Made by a program: the position numbers and the translations under genes. DNA of 64,000 bases from Protoeuglena noctilucae. Lineage: Eukaryota; Chlorophyta; Pedinophyceae; Marsupiomonadales; Marsupiomonadaceae. Position 1 is the first letter of the stretch. Every line of letters starts with the position of its first letter. Shown one piece after another: positions 38,061 to 54,200 of this stretch. The stretch is taken from contig OY253690.1 of assembly GCA_958009085.1 (NCBI GenBank), positions 358,615-422,614 of the forward strand. Reading direction: 5' to 3'. The notes below the pieces were generated by a model. It did no database searches. It was not told the origin of the DNA and saw nothing but the letters and a program-made list of their open reading frames with translations.

Positions 38061-40021
38061 TCAGCTGCTGCTAGGGACACGCGGCCGCGGTGGGCCATGC
38101 AGCGCGGTGGGCTGGGGCGGGAGCGGACCCCCGGGCGGCTGAACCCCGCGCGAATCTGGGAGGGCCAGGACGATGTCGGGCATGCCCGGGTGGCCCGCCC
38201 CCGGCTCCTCCGGCGCGTGGCCCCAGAGCGCGGCAGCGGGCACGACAGCGTCCTCGATGAAAGGGCTGTGCCCGGGTGCGGTCAGGTCGTCCGTGTCCAT
38301 GGGAGGCGCGGCTGGGGTGGGCGTGGTGGCGATGTTGGCCTTGTTCATGATGTTGGCGATGTCGAGCGACCGGTCCGTGCCGTTTGTCTCCACGGACGAC
38401 TGCGGGACGAGTGGGCTCCCCATCGACACGGCGGGGCTGTCGCCGATGCGCCGCCGCTTGACAACGCCCGGAGCGGCGGACGGCCCCGGGTGGGGGCCGC
38501 GTTGCATCTGGGCCGGCAGGTTCTCGTGGCTGATGGCCAGCACGTGCGGGTGCAGGAAGCTGTGGGGCGGCAGGGCGTTGAGCGTGTGTCGCCGGTCGAG
38601 GCCCTGCGCACAGGGGGGCAAGCGGCCGCGCATGAGCGGGGCGAGGTGGGATGAGAGTGGTTGGCAGGAGGAGCGGCGCAGGAGCGGCACAGGAGCGGCG
38701 CAGTGACCTGCGCAGCCCTCACCCACCGTGTCGCGCCCTCCACCATGCTCGCCGACCCGGGCAGACCCTCGTGCGGAGCGCGGCTCTGAGGCCAATTTAC
38801 GGGCCCCGTGGCCCGCGGTGCGCGAATGGCCTCTCCGCTGCGGCGCCCTGTGGGGCCCACCCGTGCGCCCGCGGAGCCGTCCCGCGGGGGCAGCGCGTGC
38901 GGAGGGAGGAGGGCCACCGGGGTCGCCCCTCGCATCCCCAAGCCCCCGGCCGCCGTGAAGAAAGCCGAGCCGGCCGGCGCCGACCCGGCGGTGCCCCCCC
39001 GCGGCAGGTCCCCGAAGGGGGTGCCGGACGCGTCCGACAGCTTGGCGTGCGCAGCGCCCGGGATGTCCAGGGCAGGCGTGGCGGCCGGGGTGCCCTCGAG
39101 GGGCCGCGGGCGCCCGTGAGTTTTGGCGTAGATGCCGCATGCGTTGCAGAGCAGCTGGCCCGACGCCTTGTCCTTGCGCCACTGCAAAGAGGGCAGACAC
39201 GGGCGAGTATTAGGACAAACGTGACGTGGGGAAGGAGTCCTTCAGGCAGGCATGCTGCCAAAGACGAAACGCCCTGCGCCACTTGCCAGGGGCGTGCTGG
39301 TCGTGCCGCAGTTGGCGCACGCGTTGGAGCCCGGGGCGCCCGACGCAGCCGTGAGGGGTGACGATGGCGTGGGGGACGCCGTCGTGGCGAAAGGTGCCGC
39401 CCCAATGCTGGTGCGCCCCGGCGGGTGTCGCGGCACCATGCTCGTGACCCCGGGGCCAGAGGCCAGGACTGTGGCGCAGCGAGGATCGGGGCGCGGCAGT
39501 GAGGCAGTCCTTGTGTACTCTCCGGACTGACAGGCCCGAGGGCCGCGGGACTCACCGGGCGTGCCGTAGGGCGTGTTGTGGGTCGTGTGCACCCCCGCGA
39601 CCCCGCGGCCCGCCCGCCCGTGCGGGGGGGCCCCCCGCCCCGGCCCCGCGTGCTCCGGCATGGCCCACCCGGCCCCCAGCGCCGGCGACCGCTCCCAGAC
39701 CCCGACCTTGTCCTCCCGCCCCTCGGGCCCCGAGGCATATCCCGCCTCCCGCTTGTGCCCCGCCGCCTGCGCCGAGCCCGCGAATTCAAAGATGACCTCT
39801 GCCGCCACCTGCTCGCTCATCTGGCCCCCCGAGTTGCTCTCCAGCAGGGAGCGGATCAAGCTCTCGCGCCGCGGCGTCTCCACGCCCATCCTGCAGGGGC
39901 CACGGGCGGGCCCGGCGTCAGCGTAAGCGGCCGCGGGGCTGACTGACGAATGCGCCCCTCCACCCTCGCCCTCGCTCACCCATCCAGTGGGTTGCCGTTG
40001 TCCGCTGGCACAGCGACTCTC
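38061..40021 (-). CDS. GATA-type zinc-finger protein 1
   Basis: Exons (minus): 40021-39980, 39890-39556, 39468-39287, 39181-38723, 38603-38061; the 5' end beyond 40021 is unresolved. All junctions keep phase. The finger is split by an intron: CANCGTTSTPL then WRKDKASGQLLCNACGIYAKTHGRPRP, giving C-x2-C-x18-C-x2-C. GATA factors bind (A/T)GATA(A/G) in promoters. An acidic-amphipathic stretch (SLIRSLLESNSGGQMSEQV) precedes the finger. The C-terminal exon holds a basic patch VVKRRRIGD, a nuclear signal. The intron inside the finger has a GC donor, CTG|GCAAGT. It is a tandem paralog of the next gene. Targets are unknown. Confidence 0.8.
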
Positions 40022-40285
40022 CTGCAGGAACCGAACGAACGAGCTCTGCAGTGTGCACAGTCATCCGCGCGGCGGGGGGAAGCGCGACGCAGGCGAGGCG
40101 CGCAGCACGCACCACGCCAACCCCGGGTCGTGGGGTCCCCTCGACGCTTCACTCGGCCCGCTGCCCAGGTAGGCGCCCTCCCCGTCCTCCCCGTCGCTGC
40201 TGTCCTCGCCGGGGTAAAGCAGGTGACGATTCGCCACGCGGCGGCGCAGTCGGGACTTGAGCGGCCCCGGCGCGTCGCCCCTGCA

Positions 40286-40844
40286 TCACACAGCGACAGA
40301 TGCAGCATGGAACCTGCGCAGAACTGATGCACCCTCAGTCAGGGCACCCTCCCAGGTGCTCCGCTCACCTCGGCTCGTCGTCCATTGCTGTCGCGGGCGG
40401 GAGCCCACCCCCGACGTCCGCCCTCCTGTTGGCCTGCGGGCCCTGGGCCAGCTCCACCGGCCGATGCTTGCCGTGGTTCTGCGGGCGCTGGGGAGGGCAG
40501 GGCCGGTGTGACGGCGAGGCTCGCGCCCCCCGGGCGACGCGGCCTGCGCATCGCGCGCTCGCCTTGAAGTAGATTCCGCACGCATTGCACAGGACCATGC
40601 CGGATGTCTGGGGGCAGGGGGGGGGCATGTTGGCCGCCCTCCCTGCGGGCGGGGACCCTCCCCGGCGCGCCAGCGGCTTCGCTGGACTCGCCTTGTCCTT
40701 CCTCCATAGCGGCGTCACGCTCGTCCCGCAATTCCCGCACGTTTTGGCCCCGCCGTGGCCCGCCGTGCCCGCGGGGAGGCCCCCCGGGCTCGCGGACGAC
40801 ATGCTCCCCCGCCCGCCCTGCGATTCGAGGAGGGCGCGCGTCAT
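40286..40844 (-). CDS. GATA-type zinc-finger protein 2
   Basis: Exons (minus): 40844-40692, 40607-40563, 40478-40369, 40313-40286, giving 111 residues if the ATG at 40844 is the start; the frame is open upstream, so a longer N-terminus is possible. The finger CGNCGTSVTPLWRKDK | TSGMVLCNACGIYFK | NHGKHRPVEL is cut by two introns, both with GC donors (AAG|GCGAGT and AAG|GCGAGC), each 84 bp. The N-terminal stretch MTRALLESQGGRGS parallels the first GATA gene. The protein is probably a nuclear transcription factor. The last 9-codon exon is tentative. Confidence 0.75.
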
Positions 40845-41795
40845 CGCCGGACCGAGAGCGCGCGGGGCGGGGGACGAGACCGGCATCGCGTCCCGGAGCG
40901 CGCCCCAGGAGGACGTGGACGGGGAGGGCCCGGGCGCGCCCCGTCGGCGCACGGGACCGCGGCGAGAGCGCACAGAGCGCGCTGAAAAAGTCAAGCGAGC
41001 CATCCGCTTCGGCGAGGGCCGGCTCGGTGCGCTCCGGCGCGGGCAAGGGCGCGGTCCCGCCCGAAAAAGATGCCGGGCGCGGACGGCCCTCAGAACCCGC
41101 GCGGCATGCGTCCGCAGCATAGATGCGCCCATCGCGGAGCAAGCGAGCGCGGCTGGAGGGCCCGGCGCGCGGGAGGCAAGGCTAGGGAAGGCCGAAAGAC
41201 TCCGGGGGACAAATCGACTCCCGCCGAAACTAGGTGCTATTCCAGGAGCGAATAATGCAACGGGAGGAGTCTCGGTCCCATCGCGACGCGCGCCGGGTCG
41301 CTTCTGCGAGTCCCAGGCCCATCGGGCCCCGAACGGGCCCACGGGACGGCGTCAGCACGCGTGCGATTGACTCGCGAAGGACCATCGCGGGCGTCGGGAC
41401 GTGGGATCCCCGGCATCGGCCTCGCAGATGCCCTGCTCACCCGCTCGAGGTCCGCGCGCGCGTTCCGCTTCAGATTAGGGCGCAGCGCCGACGTCTTAAG
41501 CCGCAAGATGGCCGGGGTCGCCCGCGAACCTCCACGCGCGCAGTGGCTCGCCCTAGGGTTCGGCGCTCGCGAGAGCCGAATCGTCCCTAAAACTCGCGTC
41601 GCGATTATCAGGTGATAATGACGAACGTAATTGGTGGGCGTGCCGACGCCAGGCTCGCGCTTCTGCACTCCGACTCTGACCGTCGGACCTGACTCGACCT
41701 GAGGGGCGCCAAGGGGAACGCCTCCGCCTCCCCCGCCGCAGAAAACAGCTGCCTATTGACGATTTAGATCCCTCGAGCTGCCCTGGCGCGCAACC
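40845..41795. other. Divergent region between GATA gene 2 and HSP70
   Basis: It may contain further 5' exons of the GATA gene up to about 41.1 kb. The rest is promoter space for both genes. No clear heat-shock element was identified by eye. Confidence 0.35.
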
Positions 41796-45189
<3,394 letters not shown>

Positions 45190-45324
45190 AACGTAGGGCA
45201 GGCGCGATGACGCCCGCCAGTTGCCTTCAACTCTTGGACATCTAGTCAGCTCGTGAGGGAGCTGAGGTTGCGCGTGCCTCTTGAACAGTTCCGGGGCTAT
45301 TCGAAACTCAAGCTACGCCTGTTT

Positions 45325-46645
45325 CTAGTAGAAATCTGGAAGAGCTTTGCGGGCTGCGGAGACGTCACCCCATGGCATGAAGCCCACCGCCACGGGAGGG
45401 AGGCCGCTGTAGAAAGACCGGGAGTCAAAGGAAAGCCTCCCCGTGTGCCCCACCACGCGTGTGGTGTCCGCCCATATGTCCCAGCCCAGCGCCCGCACGC
45501 GCTCGGCAAAGGCCGTGTAGTCGTTCGGGGACTGCGGCACGGCAGAGGGGCATGGTACGTCGTTCCGTGCAGGCCGCCGGCTGCTACAAATGGAAGCCGG
45601 TGTTTGGGACCACCCGCGCAAGGGACGCACCTGTGCGCCCCCCCCCTCGAGTCCCTGCATGCAGAAGACGCAGGGAACCACTCCCTGGGCCGCATCGGCG
45701 ATCCACGTGTCGGGGAAGAAGGCCAGGAGCTCTTCCGCCACGTGTCGCTTCGCGAGGACGAGGCCTGTGGCGAGCCAGGGCCCCGCACTTCTTGACAGTC
45801 ACTGCGGCAGCGACGCCCGGTGCACTGAGCGTAGCCTCACCGAAGCCGACGCTCTTGACGCGGATGAAGCCGTCAACTGCGCGATCGTGATCCTTCAGCT
45901 CAACCGAGGAGAACAGGTGGACGTTCCTCTCAAACGCCAGGCCCGGTAAGACGACGCCAGCCGTGGTCGCCTGCATCTCAGAAGTGTGCATCTCAGAAGC
46001 GCGGCACCCAGCCGCCGGCCGGCAGAGCGTGGCAGGACTGCGGGGAGCTGCCCACCTCCATGACGTCCTCGTATTCGGGCTTGAAGCGGTGCAGGAGCGC
46101 GGGCACCGACGCAACGTCCGCGTCGAACGCCAGCAAGCGCTCCACGTCCGCTGCGGACGCGAGGGGCCTCACGCGCGAATCCGCAAGCGTGCGCGCAAAG
46201 TCGGCTTCAAAGATTGCGCGATGATTTCCCAGTGGTGCTCTCTCACTGGGTTTGAACTCGATGTCCCCGTCGGCGAACAGGAGATGCGTTACGGAGGGGT
46301 CGCGCAGGGCCATGGACAGGGATCTCGATCGCAGAATGGGAATTTCTGATGTACCAGTTTGAAGGAACAGCTGCGGAGCGGGGAACGCTCGCGAACGTGA
46401 GGTGGCAGACTGCGAAAACATGCGCATGCTTCCACAGCCCGCAGGCCCTCGCTCACGCGCAGTTGCACCCTCCCCGATCGATCCAGGACATTATAGTAAT
46501 TCATGAGGTCGAGGGCAGACGTGTAGCCCCAGTCAGTGAAGGACAGGCCATTGCCGATGGATGCCAGCGCCACGACCGCCTGCGCCGCGCGGGCCACTCC
46601 CTGCAGCGCAAGGACGGCCGCGACGGCCACAACCAGAGCAATCAT
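45325..46645 (-). CDS. GT-A-type glycosyltransferase, paralog B (5 exons)
   Basis: Exon 1 starts MIALVVAVAAVLALQGVARA, a signal anchor, and ends before a GTGAGC donor; exon 2 opens after CGCAG near 46420 (SATSRSRAFPAPQ). Exon 2 has the metal site HLLFADGDIEF. Exon 3 has LAFERNVHLFSSVELKDHD and FIRVKSVGFG. Exon 4 has VAEELLAFFPDTWIADAAQ and VPCVFCMQG. Exon 5 has SPNDYTAFAERVRALGWDI, WADTTRVVGHTG and ends ARKALPDFY. The layout matches paralog A at 28.9-30.2 kb, but here the last exon is full, so this is the better-preserved copy. It is probably a Golgi glycosyltransferase of unknown donor. It converges with HSP70, 135 bp between stops. Confidence 0.65.
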
Positions 46646-46863
46646 GGCCGCAAAGCCTCGCGGCGAGGCCCTGGAAATCCGTGTACGGGCCAGCAGGCGA
46701 ACCGCAACTCGCTGCCGCTAGAGCTGCTTATAGCAAGAACGGCGATGCGATCGCCGATCCGCAGCGACACTGCGAGCGGCAAAACATGCCGATGCCAGCT
46801 CCACCCAGTGAAACCAGACCGGGACCTGAGACCCCGCCCTCTGTGTCAGGGAACAAGTTTCCC

Positions 46864-49711
46864 TCATCGGACGCCCATCTTCCTCAGGCCCAGCCGCACT
46901 CGGGCGATCTCCTTGTTCAGCACTTCCAGTCTCGCTTCCACTTCCGCCTGCGAGCCTCGGGTTCGTGAGCTCGCGCTCTCCAGATGCGCGCCCACCTCAC
47001 CCAACTTGCATGAGCACGTCACGCACCTTGCGCTCCCGCTCCCTCCTTGTCTTCCCGGCAGTTCCCGCGGGCATCTTCGCGTACTCGGCCTCCAAAGCGC
47101 TTTTCTCCACGGAGAGCCCCAGGAGCTCGCGCTCCAACGCATCGATGTCACCCGTTGTGTCGGCACCTCCGCTCTGGGGGGTGGAGCTAGTCGGCTCAGG
47201 AAGGGGCCGGGGGGCGGGTGCCGAGTTCAGGGAACTGAGGACGTCCGCGGGCCTTACAGCAGGCCTGCGGGAGGGAGATGTTGGTCCAACGTTTCTGCCG
47301 CAGCTGAGGACGACACGCCCATGCAGCGTGCGACAACACGCATCACCTTCCCATCTGCGCGTGAGGCCGGACGGGCTCGGACGGCGCAGCGGCCGTGGAC
47401 TCCACTGGGCGGCTCCACCGACTCAGTCGCGTGTTGGCGGCCCGTGTCCCTGCCCCCTGATCGGCCTCTCTCTCCACGGGTCCTCGGGGGCCAGCAGAGC
47501 CTTGAAATCCGCCGCGACGCTCAGGCGCGGGCTCGACTGCCGCGGAGAAGACTGGCGGCGGAAGGCGGGACGGGGCAGGCACCCGTGGCCCACGCACCTC
47601 TGTAGGCCCTGCTTCCTCGCGCCTCCCTGGCAGAGGACCGGGAGGCAGGGGCAGGGACTCCATCACGCGCCGCGCCACGCTGTCAGACAAGAAGTGCATG
47701 AAGGCGTCCCTGCAGGGACAGCCAGGACAGGCAGGGTGTCAACTCGCTGGACAGAACGGGGCCCAGGCGCCCAGGTCCCCCCCCCGCCTGCAGTGCACCT
47801 CCGCGCCCGGACTTCCGGATCCATGGCCGCGCCCGGGAGGAAGAGGTCCTCGACGCTCAATAGCCGCCCCCCCGACCCCGGCCGGTCCAGGGAGGGGGCC
47901 CCTCCCTGCCCGGCAGCCGCCACCGACGCCCGCACTGCCTCCGCTGCCAGCTGCCGCAGTAGATCCACGGAGAGCGGACCCTGCCCCGGATCTTGCTCGC
48001 GCGCCGCGGGCTGGCCGCGCCAGGACAGCTCGCCCCGCAGCCACGCCACCTCGGCCCTTGCATCGGCCAGCGCGCCATCCAGGGCAGACGCCTGGCCCCG
48101 CAGCGCGCGCAGCTGCGATTCCAGTCCGGCGGCATGGGCCGATGCGCGCTGCGCTTCCCCCGCCAGCGCCGCCCGCTCCGTGGACAGGCCCTGGTGCGCT
48201 GCAGCCGCATCCGCCAGCGCCGCCCGCAGCCGGGCACACTCGGATTCGAATGCAGCCGCGGCCTGGCGAAAGGAGGATCGCTCCTGCAGCAGTCTTTCCA
48301 CTGAAAGGGGGCAGGAAACGCGGCAAGAGTTACGGCACGAGGTCGCCAGAAATGCCTCATACCTGCATCCCGCGTCTCACCCGAGTGTTCCGTGCGCCTC
48401 TCTGCCTCCAAGGCCTCCTCCGCCCTCCGCCGCTCTCCGCCCGCCTCGGCCTGCAGCTCCGCGCACCGCCGGCTGAGCGTCTCCGCCTGCCGCGCAGCCT
48501 CACGCCAGGCCTCCGTCGCCCGGCCCAAGTCCGTCTCGCGGGCCGCCACGGCCCGGCTGGCGGCAAAGATCTCGCCCTCCAGGTGCTGGGCGCGCTGGGA
48601 AAGCTCCTGCAGCTGCCACTGCGAGCGGGGCAAGACCGGCTTCAGTCACGGACTCCTCGCAGCCCCCTGGAAGCGCCGCTCATCCCCGACGTACCCTACT
48701 CCGGGACTCCTTCTCGAGCATGCCCCGCAGCGCCAGGGCCAGGCGGTCCCGATCCTCCACGCTGGCACGCATCGCAAGCTGCATGCGGCGAGCCAGGCCC
48801 GTGACCTCCTCAGCTGCTCGCTCCGCGGCAGCCGCGGACGCGAGCGCGGCCGCCGCCCTGGCGCGCTCCTGCAAGCGATGAGGTACAACAGCTGTTCGCA
48901 CTCCTCGACGCGCCTTGGGTCAGGGTGGTGGCCGCGCACGCTGGACCCCCACCTGCTCCAGCTCCTCCGCCATGCCCTTCATGGCTGAATGGGCGTGAGC
49001 AAGACGCCGCTCGAGATCGTGGGCGCGCTCCACCCACACCTCCGCTGCCTCCGGCAGAGCCCCGGGGCCGTCCCGGTCCGACGCAGGGGGTGGCGAGGCC
49101 CACGCTGGGCGACCCTCGGGAACAGCTGTCGGGGGGAACAGCTGTCGGGGCCCCGCCTGGCCCACTGGGGACTGATACTGAACACTGTTGTACAGCTTTC
49201 GCGTCCCGGGCCCGCCCTTCGCCTCCCCGCTCCAGGGCCCCGGGGCAGACCGCCGGAGCTCGTCCCATGGCACGGCCCTCCCCGCATCGGCGGCAAGAGG
49301 GAGGGCAACGGGCGCATCGAGGGCGACGAAGGACGTCTCCGCTGGCAGGAACACCAGGCCTGCGTCCCTGTCACCCTCCACATCCTGTGCCAAAAAGCTG
49401 CCCGCCTGAGCTCGCCCTTCCAACCACTCCACGGACTCCGCAATCAGTCGCGGTTGCGGCGGCGTTCGGGGAACGACCGGCGAGGCGTCCAGCGCTGCCG
49501 GCGGTGGCGGGGCGACCTGGCCGGGGGCCCCCTCCCGCAACTCTGGCCCCTCAGCCTTCGCGGCGAGCCGCAAGGGCTCCCGAGCGTGGGCCGCGTCGCC
49601 TGGACTCGGAACGGGGCTGCGACGGATCTTTGTGGATGCGGGAGAGGGGCCCGGGCTCCGCTCCGAGTCCGTGCTGCGCCGCAGCCGGTGCTTCGCGGCG
49701 AATGGAGACAT
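46864..49711 (-). CDS. Coiled-coil protein (multi-exon)
   Basis: The gene reads leftward from about 49711 (MSPFAAKHRLRRST; an upstream exon is possible to 49855). A Pro/Ser-rich, low-complexity N-terminal part is followed by coiled-coil exons: EVWVERAHDLERRLAHAHSA, then alanine/glutamate heptads near 48.9-48.4 kb and ERAALAGEAQRASAHAAGLE near 48.1 kb. After a low-complexity linker the last exon (to 46864) has IDALERELLGLSVEKSALE, EYAKMPAGTAGKTRRER and EVLNKEIARVRLGLRKMGV. This C-terminal pattern resembles centriole/cilium-type coiled-coil proteins, but I cannot name one. Exon borders were not all resolved. No membrane segment is seen. It is probably a cytoskeletal or basal-body component. Confidence 0.5.
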
Positions 49712-49855
49712 GTCGGCCAGAAGAGCTTGATCTGCGTTCTCGCTGCTGGGGGGCAGGAACAGGGACGCTTCAGGAGGGCTGTATCCATGCAGAAGACAGC
49801 CGCTGCAGAGCGCGCCGCACTCGCACACGAGCCCACCTCTGCTGGACGCGCGCAT

Positions 49856-51266
49856 TGCCCCCTCCCGGCGCCGAGGCGGTCGACTCGCCCGGAGTCAAAG
49901 CGGGGCCGGGCTCGGCCGGCCCGTCATCTCCTGCGCAGAACCAGCAGCGTCGAAGGTCGGAAGGGCACACTGACCATTGGTGAAACATTGAAAGGTCGCA
50001 CTACGCTGCGCGGCCCATGCTCAACTTGTTTGAACCCTAGCTGAAGCCAGGAGCGATGGAGGGACCTGTGTGATGGCCTCCAGGTCGACTTCGCTTGGCG
50101 CACTGCGGGTGAGGGGATCGCCCTTTTAAAATCGGAGGGGTTACCCACTTCCGGCTTGGCACGGAGACAGAGGTGGCCCTCACCGCGTGCTCGCGTACTC
50201 CGATATCGCGTGCGCGTGGATGGACATGCCCCTCCGCGGGGCCGACGGGCCTGTCTCCGTCATCGGGGTCTCCCAGCGCTCCCGGCGGGAGCGTGAGTCA
50301 CTCCGCAGCCGCTGGAAGTGCGAGAGGTCCACGAAAGCCCGTCAAAGGCTTTGGGTTGAAGAAAGGAGGACCTCTGGCAAGAGGGTCTCCCCCAATTCCC
50401 GCCTCGCCGCGCTCTCCTGCCGGGCAGCGCTCCTGGGACGCCCATGCTGCTTGTTGCGTCCTTGCCGTTAGATCAACCGGGTTTGCCGGCCGTTAGCGTT
50501 AGCGTTCATAAGTTAGCAAGTTGTCGAGGCGGTGGTGGTGGTAGCTTTAGAGCGGGTTTCCTTAGTATTTCTCTAGTGCTCGCAGGTACGTCAACAGGGA
50601 GGAGGCGGTGGTACTAGTGGATCCACGACCGGTGAGGACTTCCCCTGCGAAAACGTGGCAGCCTCTGCAATCGCGATTCCTCTCGAGTGCCTCTGAGGTG
50701 CAGCGAGTACCGGGACGCTGTCAGGCGCTCTGCCTGGCCGTCCCGCGTGCCCGAGGGTGGACCGCCGTTCGTACCCGCCGACGTGCGGCCCGTGCGCTTT
50801 CCGTGTCGCTTGCTGCTTGACAGAGCGCTCGGGGGCCAGCTTTCAGGTCACCTGGGTCTTGGAATGGGGAGTCGAGTTTGGTTGCCCCGCGCCGCTCCTA
50901 GGACCGTCTTCTCCCCCCTTTGGTAGACACAGCGGGTGGTGTTTTTCCAAAGTCATGTGCTGGCAGCACAGACGTGCCCGGAGATCGCACCGGGAGGTCG
51001 CCGCGCCCTTTTCTCCCCCAAACATTTGGCGCCCAGGCCCGCCGCGCATGACGACTTATGGGCGTGGATCGCTACGTGCGTCGATCGCAATCGCGTTCAC
51101 TGGCACATGCACTAGCTCTTTTGCTGCGTTGCCGGGTTCGGCGGGGCGCGCGCGCTGGCACACTCGCGCCATGGAGGGAGGGAGCCCCGCGCGCCCACCC
51201 GATGTCGTCTCTCTTCCCTGCCGCGCAGGCAAGTCGAGGATTTCTCTGCGGCTCTCTCGCGGAGGC
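49856..51266. other. Intergenic region, no gene recognised
   Basis: Frames here are short and show no exon-like signal. The region is less uniformly GC-rich near 50500-50600, where GTTAGCGTT-type sequence occurs. It includes the promoter of the giant gene at its right end. Confidence 0.4.
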
Positions 51267-54200
51267 ATGGCGGCCAGGCGACGCCCGCCGCGGCGGGCCT
51301 CGCCGTCCGTCATGGGGTGGGGCCTCCTGCTGCTGGCCCTGGCCGTGGCGCTCGCGCTCTTCGTCCCCGCCAGCTCTTGGGTGACTGTGGACAGCGGTCA
51401 CACCATCACGCTGCACGGGGACACGAGCGTCGGGCCCAAGCTGGCGGCCGGCAAGTACGACCTCACGGTCATGGGCGACTCGAGGGTCGGGGACATCGAC
51501 AAGGCGCGTTGCGGTCGCGTCTGCTGCGCGTGCTGCCCGTCCGCGTGACATCCCTGCATTCTCTTGCTACTGATACCTCCCCGGGCTCCCCGCCCTCCGC
51601 AGGTGGACCCGTACTCTTCCAACTACAACCTCGACGTCCAAGGCGCTGTCTCGGCCGCCCAGGTCATCTTCCGCGAGCCCACGGGGCTCGGGAACGGGAC
51701 CACGGGCACCACGAGGTGAGAATCTGCCTCGGTGGTGACGGCCAGGCCTCGCGCCGACCGCGGCCGTGCAAGGACCCCCGCGTTCCTCCCCTGCAGCCGG
51801 GACGTCCTGGTGCTGGAGAGCGCCGGGGTCAAGGACGGTTCCAACAACATCACGTCGCACATGGTGCGCTTCAAGCGGCAGACGGCCACGGTCAACTCCA
51901 CGGGGACGACCTGGTCATCGCCGCAGACGCCCTTCCAGCTGACCCTGTACGTCAGCGGCGCGTCGTCCGGCAACACAGGCGAGCGACAGCCGCGAGCAAC
52001 CGGGGGCTATCTCGTCGGCTCTCTGCTCTGTCGCTGAACGGTCGTCGCCTTCCGCGATCCGCAGCGGGTCTCCTGCAAGCCGACAACAGCGCGTCGTTCA
52101 CCATCCAGTCGCTGGACAACGCGGCGACCAGCGCCTCGCTGGTGCTCACTGGCCGGGACGTGAACAACAATGTGGTGTCCGTCTACACCATGCGAAACCA
52201 GGTTTGGGGCCAGCGCTGCCGCGCACATCCACGACGGCGCATGCCAACGTGGGGTCGCGAACGCTGCACTGAGACCAGCCCACGCCCGCGTTCGCAGCAA
52301 GCCGTCCTGAGCATCTCGGCCACGGACAAGAGCGACTCTACGACGCCCAAGACGTCGTACGACTCGTTCTCCATCCAGGACCAGCGCATGGACCTGTCCG
52401 GGGCCAACCCGAACGTCCTGCCCAACCTCAAGGCAAGCAAGCCGGGTTAACGTGGGCATGCCCGCGCCCGACGGAACTCCCTATGACTGTCAGCGGATGC
52501 CGAACCGCCCATCCACTCCCGCAGACGACGTGGCTGGCCGACCCTCGGATGCGCTTGCAAATCACAACGGGCGGGGACACGGTCCTGCAAGTGCGTGGCG
52601 GGCAGACGCAGTCTCTCGGGTCGGGCGTCTTCCAGGCTGGCATGGCCCGGGCCGAGGTGGCCCTCTACCAGGGCAACTCCATCCTGAGCATCGTGAACGA
52701 GCCGCTTGGCAACACGGCGGGTGCATACACGGACACGCTCGCCATTCGCAAGACGGTCGTGGATGGGAGCGGCAACAAGACGTTGTACAACCTCGTGCAG
52801 ATGCTGGACGCCGAGATCCGGCTCGTCCCGCAGCTCAGCACGGGCATGGTGCGCGTGGGCTACCAAGTGGGCACGATCACCGCCCAGAACAACGAGCCCA
52901 ACTTCTACGGCGCCAACTTCCAGGCGAGCTGGTGGCGGGGGCTTCACGGCGGGTGCGAGCACCAGCACGGGCGCATGTGCTGTCATGGCACCGACGCTCT
53001 TAGGCCGGCCCTCGCAGGTCGGCGACATGAACGTGCACTTCTACAACTCCAACGTGACGCCGCACCAGGCGCTCTTCCCCGGGGCCGCTTCCTCCGTGCC
53101 GCTCCCTGGCACGGAGATCAACGTCCACGGCTACGCGGAGAGCAGCACGTACGCCGACTACAGCCTGTTCCTCAGCTCGAGGAAGCTCATCAAGGCAGAC
53201 ACGCCGTCCCTGTACGTCGGATCGGGCAGCATCGGCAACGCCCCCACCCAGTCGTCCGCACAGCAGACGGCCAATGCCCTCTCGCCCCAGGTGCGCGCTT
53301 CAGCCATGCCTCCAGCGCCGCGACGGGCTGCTGAAGCCGGCTGCCACCGGAAGCACGCTGGCCCTTCCTGCCTCGCAGGATACATGGGACGGCGGGTGGA
53401 CGGGCGGTGCCGTCATGGTCAACGGCACGGGCCTGACGCAAACGGCCGTGGACTTCCCCCTCATGCTGAGCACGTCGCATACCACGGCCAACCTGGCCAA
53501 CGGCGGCAAGGCCGGCGTCAAGATCATGGGCGCGTACAAGCTCGACGTGGGGGGCATCTCGCTCTCGGACACGGCCGACGGCCGCGCCCCGGCCAACGAC
53601 AAGAGGTGGGGCAGACGTCGCCTGCCGGCGAGGGACGGGAGTCACGTGTATAACATTCGCCGCAGCCCTCGTGCGCGTGGGACCTGCCACTGCCCCTTGA
53701 TGCAGGTCGACGCGGCGCCTCACGAGCGTCGGATCGCTCCGCCTCTCTGCCTTTGACGCCAACACCAACTACGGGGTCTTCCCCGCGTACGGCACCGGCC
53801 TGGGCCTGCAGGCCACGTCGGAGGTTTACGTGGACGGGAACGAGAAGAAGGGCCAGGCGCGCCTGCGCGTTGGCAACGCCGTCATCCACGATGCGTGGTC
53901 GGACGCCACCCCCTACACCACGCCGGGTGAGGGGCGCGGGGAGCTGGGGTGTAGCGGTCTGCCACTGAGCTAGTGGCGGGAAGCGAGAACGCCGACGCCT
54001 TGCCCCGCGCAGTGATGGACGGCGTGCATGTGACGTCCACGACCAACCTCGACGCGGCGCTGCTGATGGCCGTCTCGTCCTACATTTCCGGGACGGAGAA
54101 GGCGGCGCCCGGCGCCCCGGCCACCACCGATGCCCTGAACCCGGCCCTGACCTCGACGGCCCACTCGGGCCTGATCGTCATCCGCTCCGAGCTCGAGGTC

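Noticed and set aside
37211-41142. CpG-rich blocks as RNA genes
   Set aside because: No tRNA or rRNA signatures could be recognised by eye; the base composition alone explains the long open frames.
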